A stretch of DNA of 5,834 bases, from positions 1 through 5,834 of the forward strand of contig CAZLPY010000059.1 in assembly GCA_964561525.1 (NCBI GenBank), written 5' to 3'. The translations under genes and the position numbers were made by a program. The notes under the pieces are model-generated. The model ran no database searches. It was not told where the DNA came from and saw only the letters and a list, made by a program, of their open reading frames with translations. The stretch is from CAZLPY01 sp964561525 (lineage in GTDB: Bacteria; Patescibacteriota; UBA1384; CAJBMM01). Shown here one piece after another: positions 1-4,970 of the stretch. Numbering within the stretch: the first letter of the stretch is position 1; each line of letters begins with the position of its first letter.

Positions 1-4
1 CCAT

Positions 5-40
5 AAAAAAACCGGGGCCCCGCCACTTGCCCCCCCCCGG
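5..40 (-). terminator. Probable factor-independent terminator after khpA
   Basis: Read on the minus strand, a G/C-only arm CCGGGG (plus 40 to 35) can pair with CCCCGG (plus 17 to 12), followed directly by seven T (plus 11 to 5). It starts 8 bp beyond the khpA stop. The long G run (nine C on the plus strand, 30-38) allows other pairings, for example CCAC with GTGG, so the exact fold is uncertain. The left edge of the window cuts off what lies beyond. Confidence 0.65.
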
Positions 41-48
41 GTGGTGGA

Positions 49-324
49 TCAATCGTAGCGAAATGACTGATCACCCAAGATCTCGAGGTACACCTTCTGC
101 ATCCCATGCTTCATGGCGCACGCTTTGGCCAGCACGCGCATGGCGTTCGCGATGCGGCCAAGTTTGCCGATTGCTTGACCCAAATCATCCTGAGCCACAC
201 GGATGTTATACACCACCGATTCGGTGCCTAGTACTGCCTCGACCTTCACGGCGTCTGGTTCGTCAACCACTGCTTGTGCCATCAGGTTGATCAGCGCGCC
301 TACCTCTTTGATCGGCTCTAGCAT
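49..324 (-). CDS. khpA: KH-domain RNA-binding protein, KhpA family
   Basis: A 91-residue single type-II KH domain protein. The RNA-contacting GxxG loop is G53-K-L-G56, within a stretch reading GQAIGKLGR at residues 49-57, and is followed by the helix ANAMRVL. The preceding strand (VVYNIRV, 37-43) and the final strand (KVYLEIL, 77-83) fit the fold. KhpA proteins are usually 75-85 residues, so this copy has a slightly long N-terminus (about 8 extra residues) and a short tail. The family binds RNA in the cytoplasm, often with KhpB, and affects cell division, cell elongation or small-RNA regulation in several bacteria; which role applies here is unknown. The ATG at 324 is supported by a strong ribosome binding site. 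The gene is usually found with rpsP, rimM and trmD; here it has its own promoter and is followed at once by a terminator, so it looks monocistronic. Confidence 0.88.
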   Translation of the reverse strand: MLEPIKEVGALINLMAQAVVDEPDAVKVEAVLGTESVVYNIRVAQDDLGQAIGKLGRIANAMRVLAKACAMKHGMQKVYLEILGDQSFRYD

Positions 325-332
325 CGGACTAA

Positions 333-341
333 CTCTCCTTT
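333..341 (-). promoter_or_regulatory. Ribosome binding site of khpA
   Basis: AAAGGAGAG on the minus strand, with its AGGAG core about 10 nt before the ATG at 324. It fixes that start in preference to the internal Met15, which would give a shorter protein closer to the typical KhpA length. Confidence 0.8.
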
Positions 342-355
342 AGCGACATCCGATT

Positions 356-376
356 TACCTGCCACTGTGGCAAGTA
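356..376. repeat. 21-bp inverted repeat, possible operator
   Basis: The core is TGCCAC-T-GTGGCA (360-372), perfect over six bp on each side of a single central base. After one mismatched pair (359/373) it continues with TAC on the left (356-358) and GTA on the right (374-376), so 9 of 10 arm positions are complementary. It covers the -35 and spacer of the rightward promoter and the first bases of the predicted khpA transcript, a position suited to an operator for one or both genes. It could instead act as a 5' hairpin in khpA mRNA. No known operator consensus was recognised. Confidence 0.5.
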
Positions 377-386
377 CCGCTATTAT
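359..386 (+). promoter_or_regulatory. Putative promoter of the alkylation-repair gene
   Basis: CTGCCA (359-364, 4 of 6 to the -35 consensus), a 16-bp spacer, then TATTAT (381-386, 5 of 6). The start point would be near 393. The -10 overlaps the khpA -10 on the other strand, so the two genes may compete for polymerase. The -35 and spacer lie inside the inverted repeat at 356-376. Confidence 0.4.
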
Positions 387-409
387 ACACATTTTACTGA
401 ATAATGCAA
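382..409 (-). promoter_or_regulatory. Putative khpA promoter
   Basis: A perfect TATAAT lies on the minus strand (plus 387 to 382), with a weak -35 candidate TTGCAT (plus 409 to 404) and a 16-bp spacer. Transcription would start near 375, leaving a leader of about 50 nt that begins with the inverted repeat at 356-376. The -35 match is only 3 of 6. Confidence 0.5.
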
Positions 410-1120
410 TTTATGCCGGTAGCCTGTTGTGATATGGTAAAGCAGATGAAATCCAATGAAGTAGTACATCGCCTGAAAGCCCTCGCTAATCCCAAAAATG
501 TGGCCGGGATGGCCCGGTTCGGCATCGCCTCCACCGGTACTCTCGGAGTTTCGGTAGTTGAGATTCGGAACATTGCAAGACAGTTCCTAGCTGAGCATAG
601 AAAAGATCTTGATTATCGTCATAGAACAGCAGACCAGTTGTGGCAGTCAGGCATCCATGAAGCACGGATTTTGGCTGCTTTGATTGATGTGCCTGAACTG
701 GTAACTGAGCTACAGATGGAAGCATGGGTGGCAGATTTTGATTCGTGGGATGTCTGCGATCAAGTCTGTAGTAACTTATTCGATAAAACCGCGTTTGCTT
801 ATGATCAAGCGAAAGCTTGGGCGGGTCGCCCAGAGGAATTTGTGCGTCGGGCCGCCTTTACCATGATGGCGTGCTTAAGCGTGCATGACAAAAAAGCTTC
901 AGATCAAGCTCTGTTGCAGTTTTTGCCTTATATCAAAAAATACTCGGGCGATGATCGCAATTTTGTCAAAAAAGCAGTTAATTGGGCGCTGCGCCAAATT
1001 GGTAAACGGTCGAAGTCTCTGCATGCTCCGGCTGTTCTGCTAGCAGAGGAGTTGGCACAATCATCCGACAAAACCGCACGCTGGATCGGCAAAGATGCCG
1101 TGCGTGAACTTAAGCCTTAA
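404..1120 (+). CDS. DNA alkylation repair protein, AlkD-like HEAT-repeat DNA glycosylase
   Basis: An all-helical protein of the AlkD family (PF08713 type). Such enzymes excise bulky or positively charged alkylated bases such as N3-methyladenine and N7-methylguanine as the first step of base excision repair in the cytoplasm. By my alignment from memory with Bacillus cereus AlkD, the key residues are kept: W115 and D119 in SWDVCD match W109 and D113, R149 in FVRRAAF matches R148, and W194 in NWALRQIG matches W187. The family-typical MARFGI appears at residues 36-41. The listed start gives 238 residues, but the first 14 look non-conserved. In-frame ATGs also occur at 413, 434 and 446; none has a clear ribosome binding site, and 446 (224 residues) agrees best with the family. 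It is divergent from khpA and convergent with the ATP-grasp gene, so it is probably transcribed alone. Confidence 0.88.
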   Translation: MQFMPVACCDMVKQMKSNEVVHRLKALANPKNVAGMARFGIASTGTLGVSVVEIRNIARQFLAEHRKDLDYRHRTADQLWQSGIHEARILAALIDVPELVTELQMEAWVADFDSWDVCDQVCSNLFDKTAFAYDQAKAWAGRPEEFVRRAAFTMMACLSVHDKKASDQALLQFLPYIKKYSGDDRNFVKKAVNWALRQIGKRSKSLHAPAVLLAEELAQSSDKTARWIGKDAVRELKP

Positions 1121-1152
1121 CCAGCCTTTTAGTGCTTAAGGACAGGCCTTTT
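1115..1152 (+). terminator. Weak terminator candidate after the alkylation-repair gene
   Basis: CCTTAA (1115-1120, overlapping the stop codon) is complementary to TTAAGG (1136-1141), and TTTT follows at 1149-1152. An alternative nests GCCT/AGGC around CCTT/AAGG. The arms are A/T-rich and the T run is short and displaced, so it may be inefficient. The near-duplicate words CAGCCTTTTAG (1122-1132) and CAGGCCTTTTAG (1143-1154) lie in the same 49-bp gap between convergent genes. Confidence 0.3.
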
Positions 1153-1169
1153 AGCAAAACCGGGCAGAT

Positions 1170-2471
1170 TTAGGCGGGTTCGAGTACTAATTCGCCAATC
1201 GGTATTTCCGCTTGTTGCTGCGGTGGTGTTGCAAAACGTCGCAGCACGCTTGATTCTAAGCCGGCCTTGGTCAGCGCGGCAGCGCGAGATCGCAGTGCAT
1301 CAGCAGTATCAAATTGGACACATCCGTTGATGCGGTATGAGCCGTCTTTTTGAATTAACGATATAATGGTCAGTATTTGCTCATTACGAACGCCTTCCGT
1401 AAACGGCAAAATGGCTTTGCGGAATTGTTTTTCGCTGCCATGAAAGCTTGCGGCAAATGACACCAAAGAATGCGCAATCAGGCCATTATGTGCCAAAAAA
1501 ATGTATGGCGTCATGCCGGTGGTGCGAAAATTGCAGTCAATAAAGTGCAGGTCGCCACAATCCGTCACGAGCGCGTCAAACCCACCAACGCCAAACCACC
1601 CTTTACTGCGGATGATTGGTAAAATTTGATCAAGCACAATCTTATAAATTCCAGTCAGCTCAGGGTGATTGTGACTCTCGTCAATCATTCCACCCATAAA
1701 TTCACCGGTTTCGGAGATGATTTGCTGATTAAACCCAATAATCTGAGCCGGCATCTCCGTATCGTATGGAATAGCAAACTGGATACCAAAGTTTTTGGCC
1801 GCCGCAATGTACTGTTCCACCACTACAGCGCCTTTGGCGTGGCTGAAGGCACTTTTGGCGTATTCGAGGTCGACCGGGTCATAACAAATCCGTACCCCAT
1901 CGCCAGAGCTTGAGGAGGAGACTTTAACGACGCACGGGATTGGCAGTGGCGACTCATCGTTGGCAAATTCAGAGCCACTTTCGTACAGACAATATCGCCG
2001 AGCCAAAAACTGACTCGGGATGTAATCTGCCATATGTTTTTTGTCGTTCAGCCAAATAGTGAGCTTTGGATCAATCAAGTAATAATCTTTAAGATCTTCA
2101 TCAAGGAATGGTTGGGCCATCACCAACTTACCTGGCGTGATATGTGATTTGAGTGCTTGCTTGATCATGCGATTTCGCTCGGCGCCGAGTACTTCAGATG
2201 AAATCTCAGCCGGAAGTACGATGGCTTGATCATCGCCCGCAAATGGGGTATCTAGCTCACGGAGCAGCGCTTGTGAATTTTGGTCAGCCTGACTGGCCGC
2301 AAAAACGGCCACTTTAACGTGCGGTCCGGCGCACACCATTAATCGTGCCGCAACCAGCTCTTCAATTTCGGGGTCTACGGCGTTAAAAAAGCCTGAGTCT
2401 TCGCCGGCTGGATATGAGTAAAAGTATTCAGTCCCTTTTGGGAAAAATGTAGATAGGGTTGTTTGCATCAT
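1170..2471 (-). CDS. ATP-grasp domain protein, putative carboxylate-amine ligase of unknown substrate
   Basis: A 433-residue protein with an N-terminal region of about 150 residues that may be a pre-ATP-grasp domain, then an ATP-grasp fold. Visible elements are a nucleotide-binding lysine K183 in CVVKVSSSSSGDG (180-192) with the flexible Ser/Gly loop, E219 in VVEQYI as the probable adenine-hinge acid, and D299 in GGFDALV. The metal/phosphate-binding end is D312, N314 and R316 in IDCNFRTTG, where the family usually has E-x-N-x-R. Enzymes of this fold use ATP to activate a carboxylate as acyl-phosphate and join it to an amine or thiol. The layout recalls PGM1/BtrJ-like peptide ligases, but the substrate cannot be read from the sequence. 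Two ATGs are adjacent (2471 and 2468) and neither has a convincing ribosome binding site. No biosynthetic partner gene lies next to it. It converges on the alkylation-repair gene with a 49-bp gap. Confidence 0.75.
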   Translation of the reverse strand: MMQTTLSTFFPKGTEYFYSYPAGEDSGFFNAVDPEIEELVAARLMVCAGPHVKVAVFAASQADQNSQALLRELDTPFAGDDQAIVLPAEISSEVLGAERNRMIKQALKSHITPGKLVMAQPFLDEDLKDYYLIDPKLTIWLNDKKHMADYIPSQFLARRYCLYESGSEFANDESPLPIPCVVKVSSSSSGDGVRICYDPVDLEYAKSAFSHAKGAVVVEQYIAAAKNFGIQFAIPYDTEMPAQIIGFNQQIISETGEFMGGMIDESHNHPELTGIYKIVLDQILPIIRSKGWFGVGGFDALVTDCGDLHFIDCNFRTTGMTPYIFLAHNGLIAHSLVSFAASFHGSEKQFRKAILPFTEGVRNEQILTIISLIQKDGSYRINGCVQFDTADALRSRAAALTKAGLESSVLRRFATPPQQQAEIPIGELVLEPA

Positions 2472-2510
2472 CTGTTTGATCTTAATTGGGCTGCTTTAAA
2501 TTTTTTGCAC

Positions 2511-2555
2511 CATCGGTGATGATACCACATTTAGGTTTTTTGTGCCATACCGATG
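2511..2555. repeat. Imperfect inverted repeat between the divergent ATP-grasp and dehydrogenase genes
   Basis: CATCGGT (2511-2517) and ACCGATG (2549-2555) are perfect 7-bp complements. Inside them, CACA (2526-2529) and TGTG (2541-2544) can also pair, leaving an uneven internal loop. The structure surrounds the putative ATP-grasp -10, so it could be a regulator site or a leader structure. Arms of this length can arise by chance. Confidence 0.3.
2519..2527 (-). promoter_or_regulatory. Possible extended -10 of the ATP-grasp gene
   Basis: The minus strand reads TGGTATCAT, a TGn-extended -10 with 5 of 6 matches in TATCAT. The start would be near 2512, giving a leader of about 40 nt. No good -35 was found; TGGCAC at plus 2547-2542 is poor. 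It lies between the arms of the inverted repeat at 2511-2555. Confidence 0.3.
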
Positions 2556-2595
2556 CGTACCCTCTCGTCCTAATGCATGGCGTGCCCACAAATGC

Positions 2596-2618
2596 TATGC
2601 TTATAAGTACGTTAAGGA
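2596..2618 (+). promoter_or_regulatory. Ribosome binding site and possible -10 of the dehydrogenase gene
   Basis: AAGGA (2614-2618) lies 4 nt before the ATG at 2623 and 7 nt before the second ATG at 2626; the latter spacing is more usual. Just upstream, TATGCT (2596-2601) or TATAAG (2602-2607) could be the -10. No convincing -35 was found. Confidence 0.5.
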
Positions 2619-2622
2619 TTAG

Positions 2623-3642
2623 ATGATGAAAGCACTTGAACTGGTAGGAAAGCAACAATTACAGTTTGTCGAAGTTGATCGTCCTAGAGCATCCGCATCT
2701 GAAGTATTGCTGCGTATCAAAAAAGTCGGTATTTGTGGTACCGACTTGCATTTGTATCACGGCGGCATGGACGCATCGCTACCTTTAATCATGGGGCACG
2801 AGTTTGTTGGTGTTGTTGAGCAGGTCGGCGCTGGGGTACAGACCGTACAGATTGGTCAGATGGTAGTAGCGGAGCACGTAATTGGGTGTGGCCACTGTGA
2901 GTATTGTATCGGAGGGCGAAAAAATTTATGTCTTACGCCGACGGTGCTTGGCTTACATCGCGCCGGAGCGCTGGCCGAGTACATGGTAGTGCCAGCTGAA
3001 TTAGTATACCCACTGCCAAAGGGTTTGACTTACGATCAAGGAGTGCTGGTTGAGCCACTTTCAATCGCCTTGTATGGGGTACGAAAAGCTGGCGCTATCA
3101 TTGGGCGAAGCGTGGCCGTGGTTGGGCAAGGGCCAATTGGTTTATTTGTGGATCAAGTGGCAAAAGCTGCCGGAGCTCGGGTATTCGGGATTGATATCAT
3201 GCCAAGTCGGCTGCAGTTTGCCCTAGAACACGGATACGTCGATGGTGTGATCAATTCAGCGCACGAACATGCTGCGCAAACCTATCAAAAACAGTCAGGC
3301 GAAAGTGCTGCAGATGTGGTATTTGAGGTGGTAGGACAAGAGTCGACTATGAGGCTTGCGTTTGACCTAGTGCGACCGGGCGGGATTATTGTAGTTCTTG
3401 GGGTGTTTGAGCATGATGTTGCCGTCAGCATGATGACTATCGTAAAGCGCGAAATCCAGATTATTGGCTCGTGGACCTGCCTGAACACCTTTGAGCCGGC
3501 TATCCAGTTACTGAAAAACGACGAAATTGACACCGATCAGCTGATCAGCCATCGCTATCCGTTCAGTCAAGCCGTCAAAGCATTTCAGGATGCTTCATCT
3601 TACGCGGAAGATCGCATTAAAACTGTGATTGAGTTCCCTTAA
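2623..3642 (+). CDS. Zinc-dependent medium-chain alcohol/polyol dehydrogenase
   Basis: A full-length (339 aa) MDR-superfamily oxidoreductase that interconverts an alcohol or polyol and its ketone or aldehyde with a nicotinamide cofactor in the cytoplasm. The catalytic zinc set is complete: C38 in GICGTD, H59-E60 in GHEFVG, and E144 in VEPLS. The structural zinc lobe has its four cysteines at C89, C92, C95 and C103. The Rossmann fold carries GQGPIG (168-173), and D191 in GIDIMPSR at the end of the second strand predicts NAD+ rather than NADP+. The general pattern is nearest to sorbitol/butanediol/threonine dehydrogenases, but substrate cannot be assigned. Translation probably starts at 2626 rather than 2623 because of ribosome binding site spacing. 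It is divergent from the ATP-grasp gene. No terminator is visible in the 86 bp after its stop, so read-through into the 7-TM gene is possible. Confidence 0.92.
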   Translation: MMKALELVGKQQLQFVEVDRPRASASEVLLRIKKVGICGTDLHLYHGGMDASLPLIMGHEFVGVVEQVGAGVQTVQIGQMVVAEHVIGCGHCEYCIGGRKNLCLTPTVLGLHRAGALAEYMVVPAELVYPLPKGLTYDQGVLVEPLSIALYGVRKAGAIIGRSVAVVGQGPIGLFVDQVAKAAGARVFGIDIMPSRLQFALEHGYVDGVINSAHEHAAQTYQKQSGESAADVVFEVVGQESTMRLAFDLVRPGGIIVVLGVFEHDVAVSMMTIVKREIQIIGSWTCLNTFEPAIQLLKNDEIDTDQLISHRYPFSQAVKAFQDASSYAEDRIKTVIEFP

Positions 3643-3680
3643 GAACGGTGATGCAAAAGTGATGTCTAATATTCATAATG

Positions 3681-3725
3681 TATAAAAGATAAATAGTAAT
3701 TGTTATGGTAATGCTGTAGCATTGC
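3681..3725 (+). promoter_or_regulatory. Possible promoter and palindrome before the 7-TM gene
   Basis: This A/T-rich gap holds TATAAA (3681-3686), a 5-of-6 -10 without a good -35. Next to the start codon lies AATGCT-GT-AGCATT (3710-3723), a perfect 6-bp palindrome that extends by a G:T and a G:C pair to 3708-3725. The palindrome ends 3 nt before the ATG at 3729 where a ribosome binding site should be, so it could hinder ribosome access or be a protein site. No Shine-Dalgarno motif is present. Confidence 0.3.
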
Positions 3726-3728
3726 AGT

Positions 3729-4424
3729 ATGCACCAACGCAAGGCCACCCTCTATTGTTTTTCTCCCCCCGTCATGTTGGCCACATTTGCGCTTGAGCTT
3801 GGTTTAGCGGTGTATGTATTATGGCGCTACCGCAGCTCATCGCCCCGTAATCTGATCGTGCTGTTGCTGATTTGCCTAGCCATTTTTCAAAAGTGTGAAT
3901 TTATCGTCTGTTTGGGTGACGCCAATATTTGGTGGACCCGCCTTGGGCTCGTTGTTATTACGTTGTTGCCAGCGCTTGGTATTCACCTGGTAGCGATGAT
4001 CACTGGCCGCAAGCTGTCTACTATACTAGCGTATGGCTTAGCCAGCATCATTATCGTAACTATTATCGCTGTGCCCGACTATGTTCTTGGCAGTACCTGT
4101 GGAGGAAACTATGTATTGTTCCATACCGCTTCGAATTGGGGATTGTTATTCGGCCTTTACTACTGCGGATTGCTTGGGCTCGGGATATTAGAAGCAGTAC
4201 ATCATCTGCAGAGTGAAGTGGTGCCGCGACTTGAGACTGCGCTGCTACGCTGGATTATCGGCGGATATGTATCGTTTTTGCTGCCGATGGGTATTGTGTA
4301 TCTGATCTCGGAGCAGGCTCGGGTTGCTATTCCCTCCATCATGTGCGGTTTTGCGCTTATCCTGGCGTTTATCTTAGCCTTTCGGGTGATGCCCCTGTTG
4401 GTGCAGGCAAGGATTGATGAATAG
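3729..4424 (+). CDS. Seven-transmembrane protein resembling a histidine-kinase 7-TM sensory region, without kinase
   Basis: A 231-residue integral membrane protein of unknown function. By eye there are seven hydrophobic segments, near residues 14-33, 41-62, 71-92, 98-118, 137-156, 172-193 and 201-224, joined by short loops; the longest loops are about 119-136 and 157-171. The arrangement recalls the 7-TM region at the N-terminus of some histidine kinases and related stand-alone membrane proteins (words such as IFQKCEF at 52-58 and LLPALGIHL at 79-87), but the chain stops just after the last helix, so no kinase, cyclase or other output domain follows. Several Cys residues (C10, C49, C56, C61, C124, C146, C206) are in or near membrane segments. 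The ATG at 3729 has no ribosome binding site; the alternative ATG at 3774 would cut into the first helix and also lacks one. A probable terminator follows. Confidence 0.7.
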   Translation: MHQRKATLYCFSPPVMLATFALELGLAVYVLWRYRSSSPRNLIVLLLICLAIFQKCEFIVCLGDANIWWTRLGLVVITLLPALGIHLVAMITGRKLSTILAYGLASIIIVTIIAVPDYVLGSTCGGNYVLFHTASNWGLLFGLYYCGLLGLGILEAVHHLQSEVVPRLETALLRWIIGGYVSFLLPMGIVYLISEQARVAIPSIMCGFALILAFILAFRVMPLLVQARIDE

Positions 4425-4507
4425 CAGCGGATAATGTAAGACTATCGTTTATTCTGGAAAATCGAGGTTTATCGCGCACTGGCAGGTGGTTTTGTGACCG
4501 ATTCCTT

Positions 4508-4529
4508 TGAGCTAGCGCCGCTCATTTTT
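4508..4529 (+). terminator. Probable terminator after the 7-TM gene
   Basis: TGAGC (4508-4512) and GCTCA (4520-4524) form a short stem with a 7-nt loop, followed by TTTTT (4525-4529) and, after GTTGA, a second run of six T. The stem is only 5 bp. It lies 84 bp beyond the stop at 4424; nothing else was recognised between 4425 and 4507. Confidence 0.5.
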
Positions 4530-4593
4530 GTTGATTTTTTAGATGTAACATGACCTATTCCGTACCAAAGAGAATAGTAGGTTGGTCGAGGTA

Positions 4594-4622
4594 TTGTAAA
4601 TGCTGTAGCGCCGCGTTACGAT
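4594..4622 (+). promoter_or_regulatory. Putative promoter of the 48-codon gene
   Basis: TTGTAA (4594-4599, 4 of 6), a 17-bp spacer, then TACGAT (4617-4622, 4 of 6). The start would be near 4629, giving a leader of about 19 nt that holds the ribosome binding site. The same -10 word, TACGAT, occurs before dsbB. Confidence 0.4.
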
Positions 4623-4636
4623 AGTAGTCTACCTTA

Positions 4637-4643
4637 AAGGAGG
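4637..4643 (+). promoter_or_regulatory. Strong ribosome binding site of the 48-codon gene
   Basis: AAGGAGG is the best Shine-Dalgarno match in the window. The gap to the ATG at 4648 is 4 nt, slightly short. It is the main reason to accept this short reading frame as a gene. Confidence 0.75.
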
Positions 4644-4647
4644 GCAG

Positions 4648-4794
4648 ATGGAGCAAGTGCTTGAAAAAACCGATGCGGCTATTGCAAGGCAGCAGGTAGC
4701 AGAGATCGAGGACGATTGGGAGCTTGACATCAAGGCCTGTCGTCTTGACGGCCATGCTATGATGGACGGCGAACTGTGTGAGGCATGTCAGTAA
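4648..4794 (+). CDS. Small 48-residue Cys/His protein, unknown function
   Basis: A 48-residue protein beginning MEQVLEKTD, acidic and probably helical over its first 28 residues, with a C-terminal part holding C31, H36, C44 and C47. C44 and C47 form a CxxC pair (ELCEACQ) placed at the very end. C31, H36 and the pair could make a small zinc site, though the spacing matches no family I recognise. There is no signal peptide or membrane segment, so it is probably cytoplasmic. Evidence that it is real: a near-consensus AAGGAGG 4 nt upstream, a plausible promoter, and a strong terminator starting 33 nt after the stop, which together make a complete one-gene unit. The N-terminal composition (Glu, Ala, Gln, Asp) recalls TraR/DksA-type small proteins with a CxxC, but a full four-cysteine finger is absent, so that link is speculation. 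Confidence 0.65.
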   Translation: MEQVLEKTDAAIARQQVAEIEDDWELDIKACRLDGHAMMDGELCEACQ

Positions 4795-4827
4795 AAGGTA
4801 AGTAACAGTTTAAGATTAAGAATGCGG

Positions 4828-4852
4828 AAAGGCCCGGAGACGGGTCTTTTTT
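4828..4852 (+). terminator. Strong factor-independent terminator after the 48-codon gene
   Basis: GGCCCG (4831-4836), GAGA loop, CGGGTC (4841-4846), then six T (4847-4852). The stem has five Watson-Crick pairs and one G:T pair; AAA before and TTT after extend it to nine. A very typical intrinsic terminator. Confidence 0.9.
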
Positions 4853-4872
4853 GATGTCAGAAACAGAAGAGC

Positions 4873-4905
4873 TTGTTACATTTTGGCATAAATCTATACA
4901 TTTTG
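4873..4905 (+). promoter_or_regulatory. Putative promoter of the exported-protein gene with two 9-bp direct repeats
   Basis: TTGTTA (4873-4878, 4 of 6), a 16-bp spacer and TATACA (4895-4900, 4 of 6) give a start near 4907 and a leader of about 64 nt. TACATTTTG occurs at 4877-4885 and again at 4897-4905, exactly 20 bp apart (about two helical turns), overlapping both promoter elements. This could be a tandem regulator site. Confidence 0.35.
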
Positions 4906-4970
4906 ATCGAAAAAGGCTAGAGTGATGGCGCCAAACAGATCTTTTCCAAGTTAAAAAGGGGGATTATGTG

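Noticed and set aside
30..38. Run of nine C as a possible phase-variable tract
   Set aside because: It lies outside any reading frame, in the khpA terminator stem and loop, so slippage would not switch a protein on or off.
27..290. An 87-codon plus-strand frame over khpA
   Set aside because: It starts at TTG, is rich in Pro/Arg/Ser/Trp as expected for an antisense shadow, and lies opposite a clear KH-domain gene.
1626..1913. A 95-codon plus-strand frame inside the ATP-grasp gene
   Set aside because: It is antisense to the conserved ATP-binding part of the ligase, with no ribosome binding site or family resemblance.
3929..4216. A 95-codon frame inside the 7-TM gene
   Set aside because: It is a different frame of the same strand, rich in Tyr/Ser/Arg, with no family resemblance; the overlapping frame gives seven clean membrane helices.
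3710..4609. Shared 11-mer AATGCTGTAGC at 3710-3720 and 4599-4609
   Set aside because: A few identical 11-mer pairs are expected by chance in a window of this size, and only the first copy is palindromic.
4555..4755. A 66-codon open frame on the minus strand
   Set aside because: It overlaps the 48-codon plus-strand gene, which has a strong ribosome binding site and terminator; the minus frame shows neither and no recognisable motif.
4854..4925. A 23-codon frame (MSETEELVTF...) between the terminator and the exported-protein gene
   Set aside because: It begins 2 nt after the terminator T run, has no ribosome binding site, and overlaps the putative promoter of the next gene.
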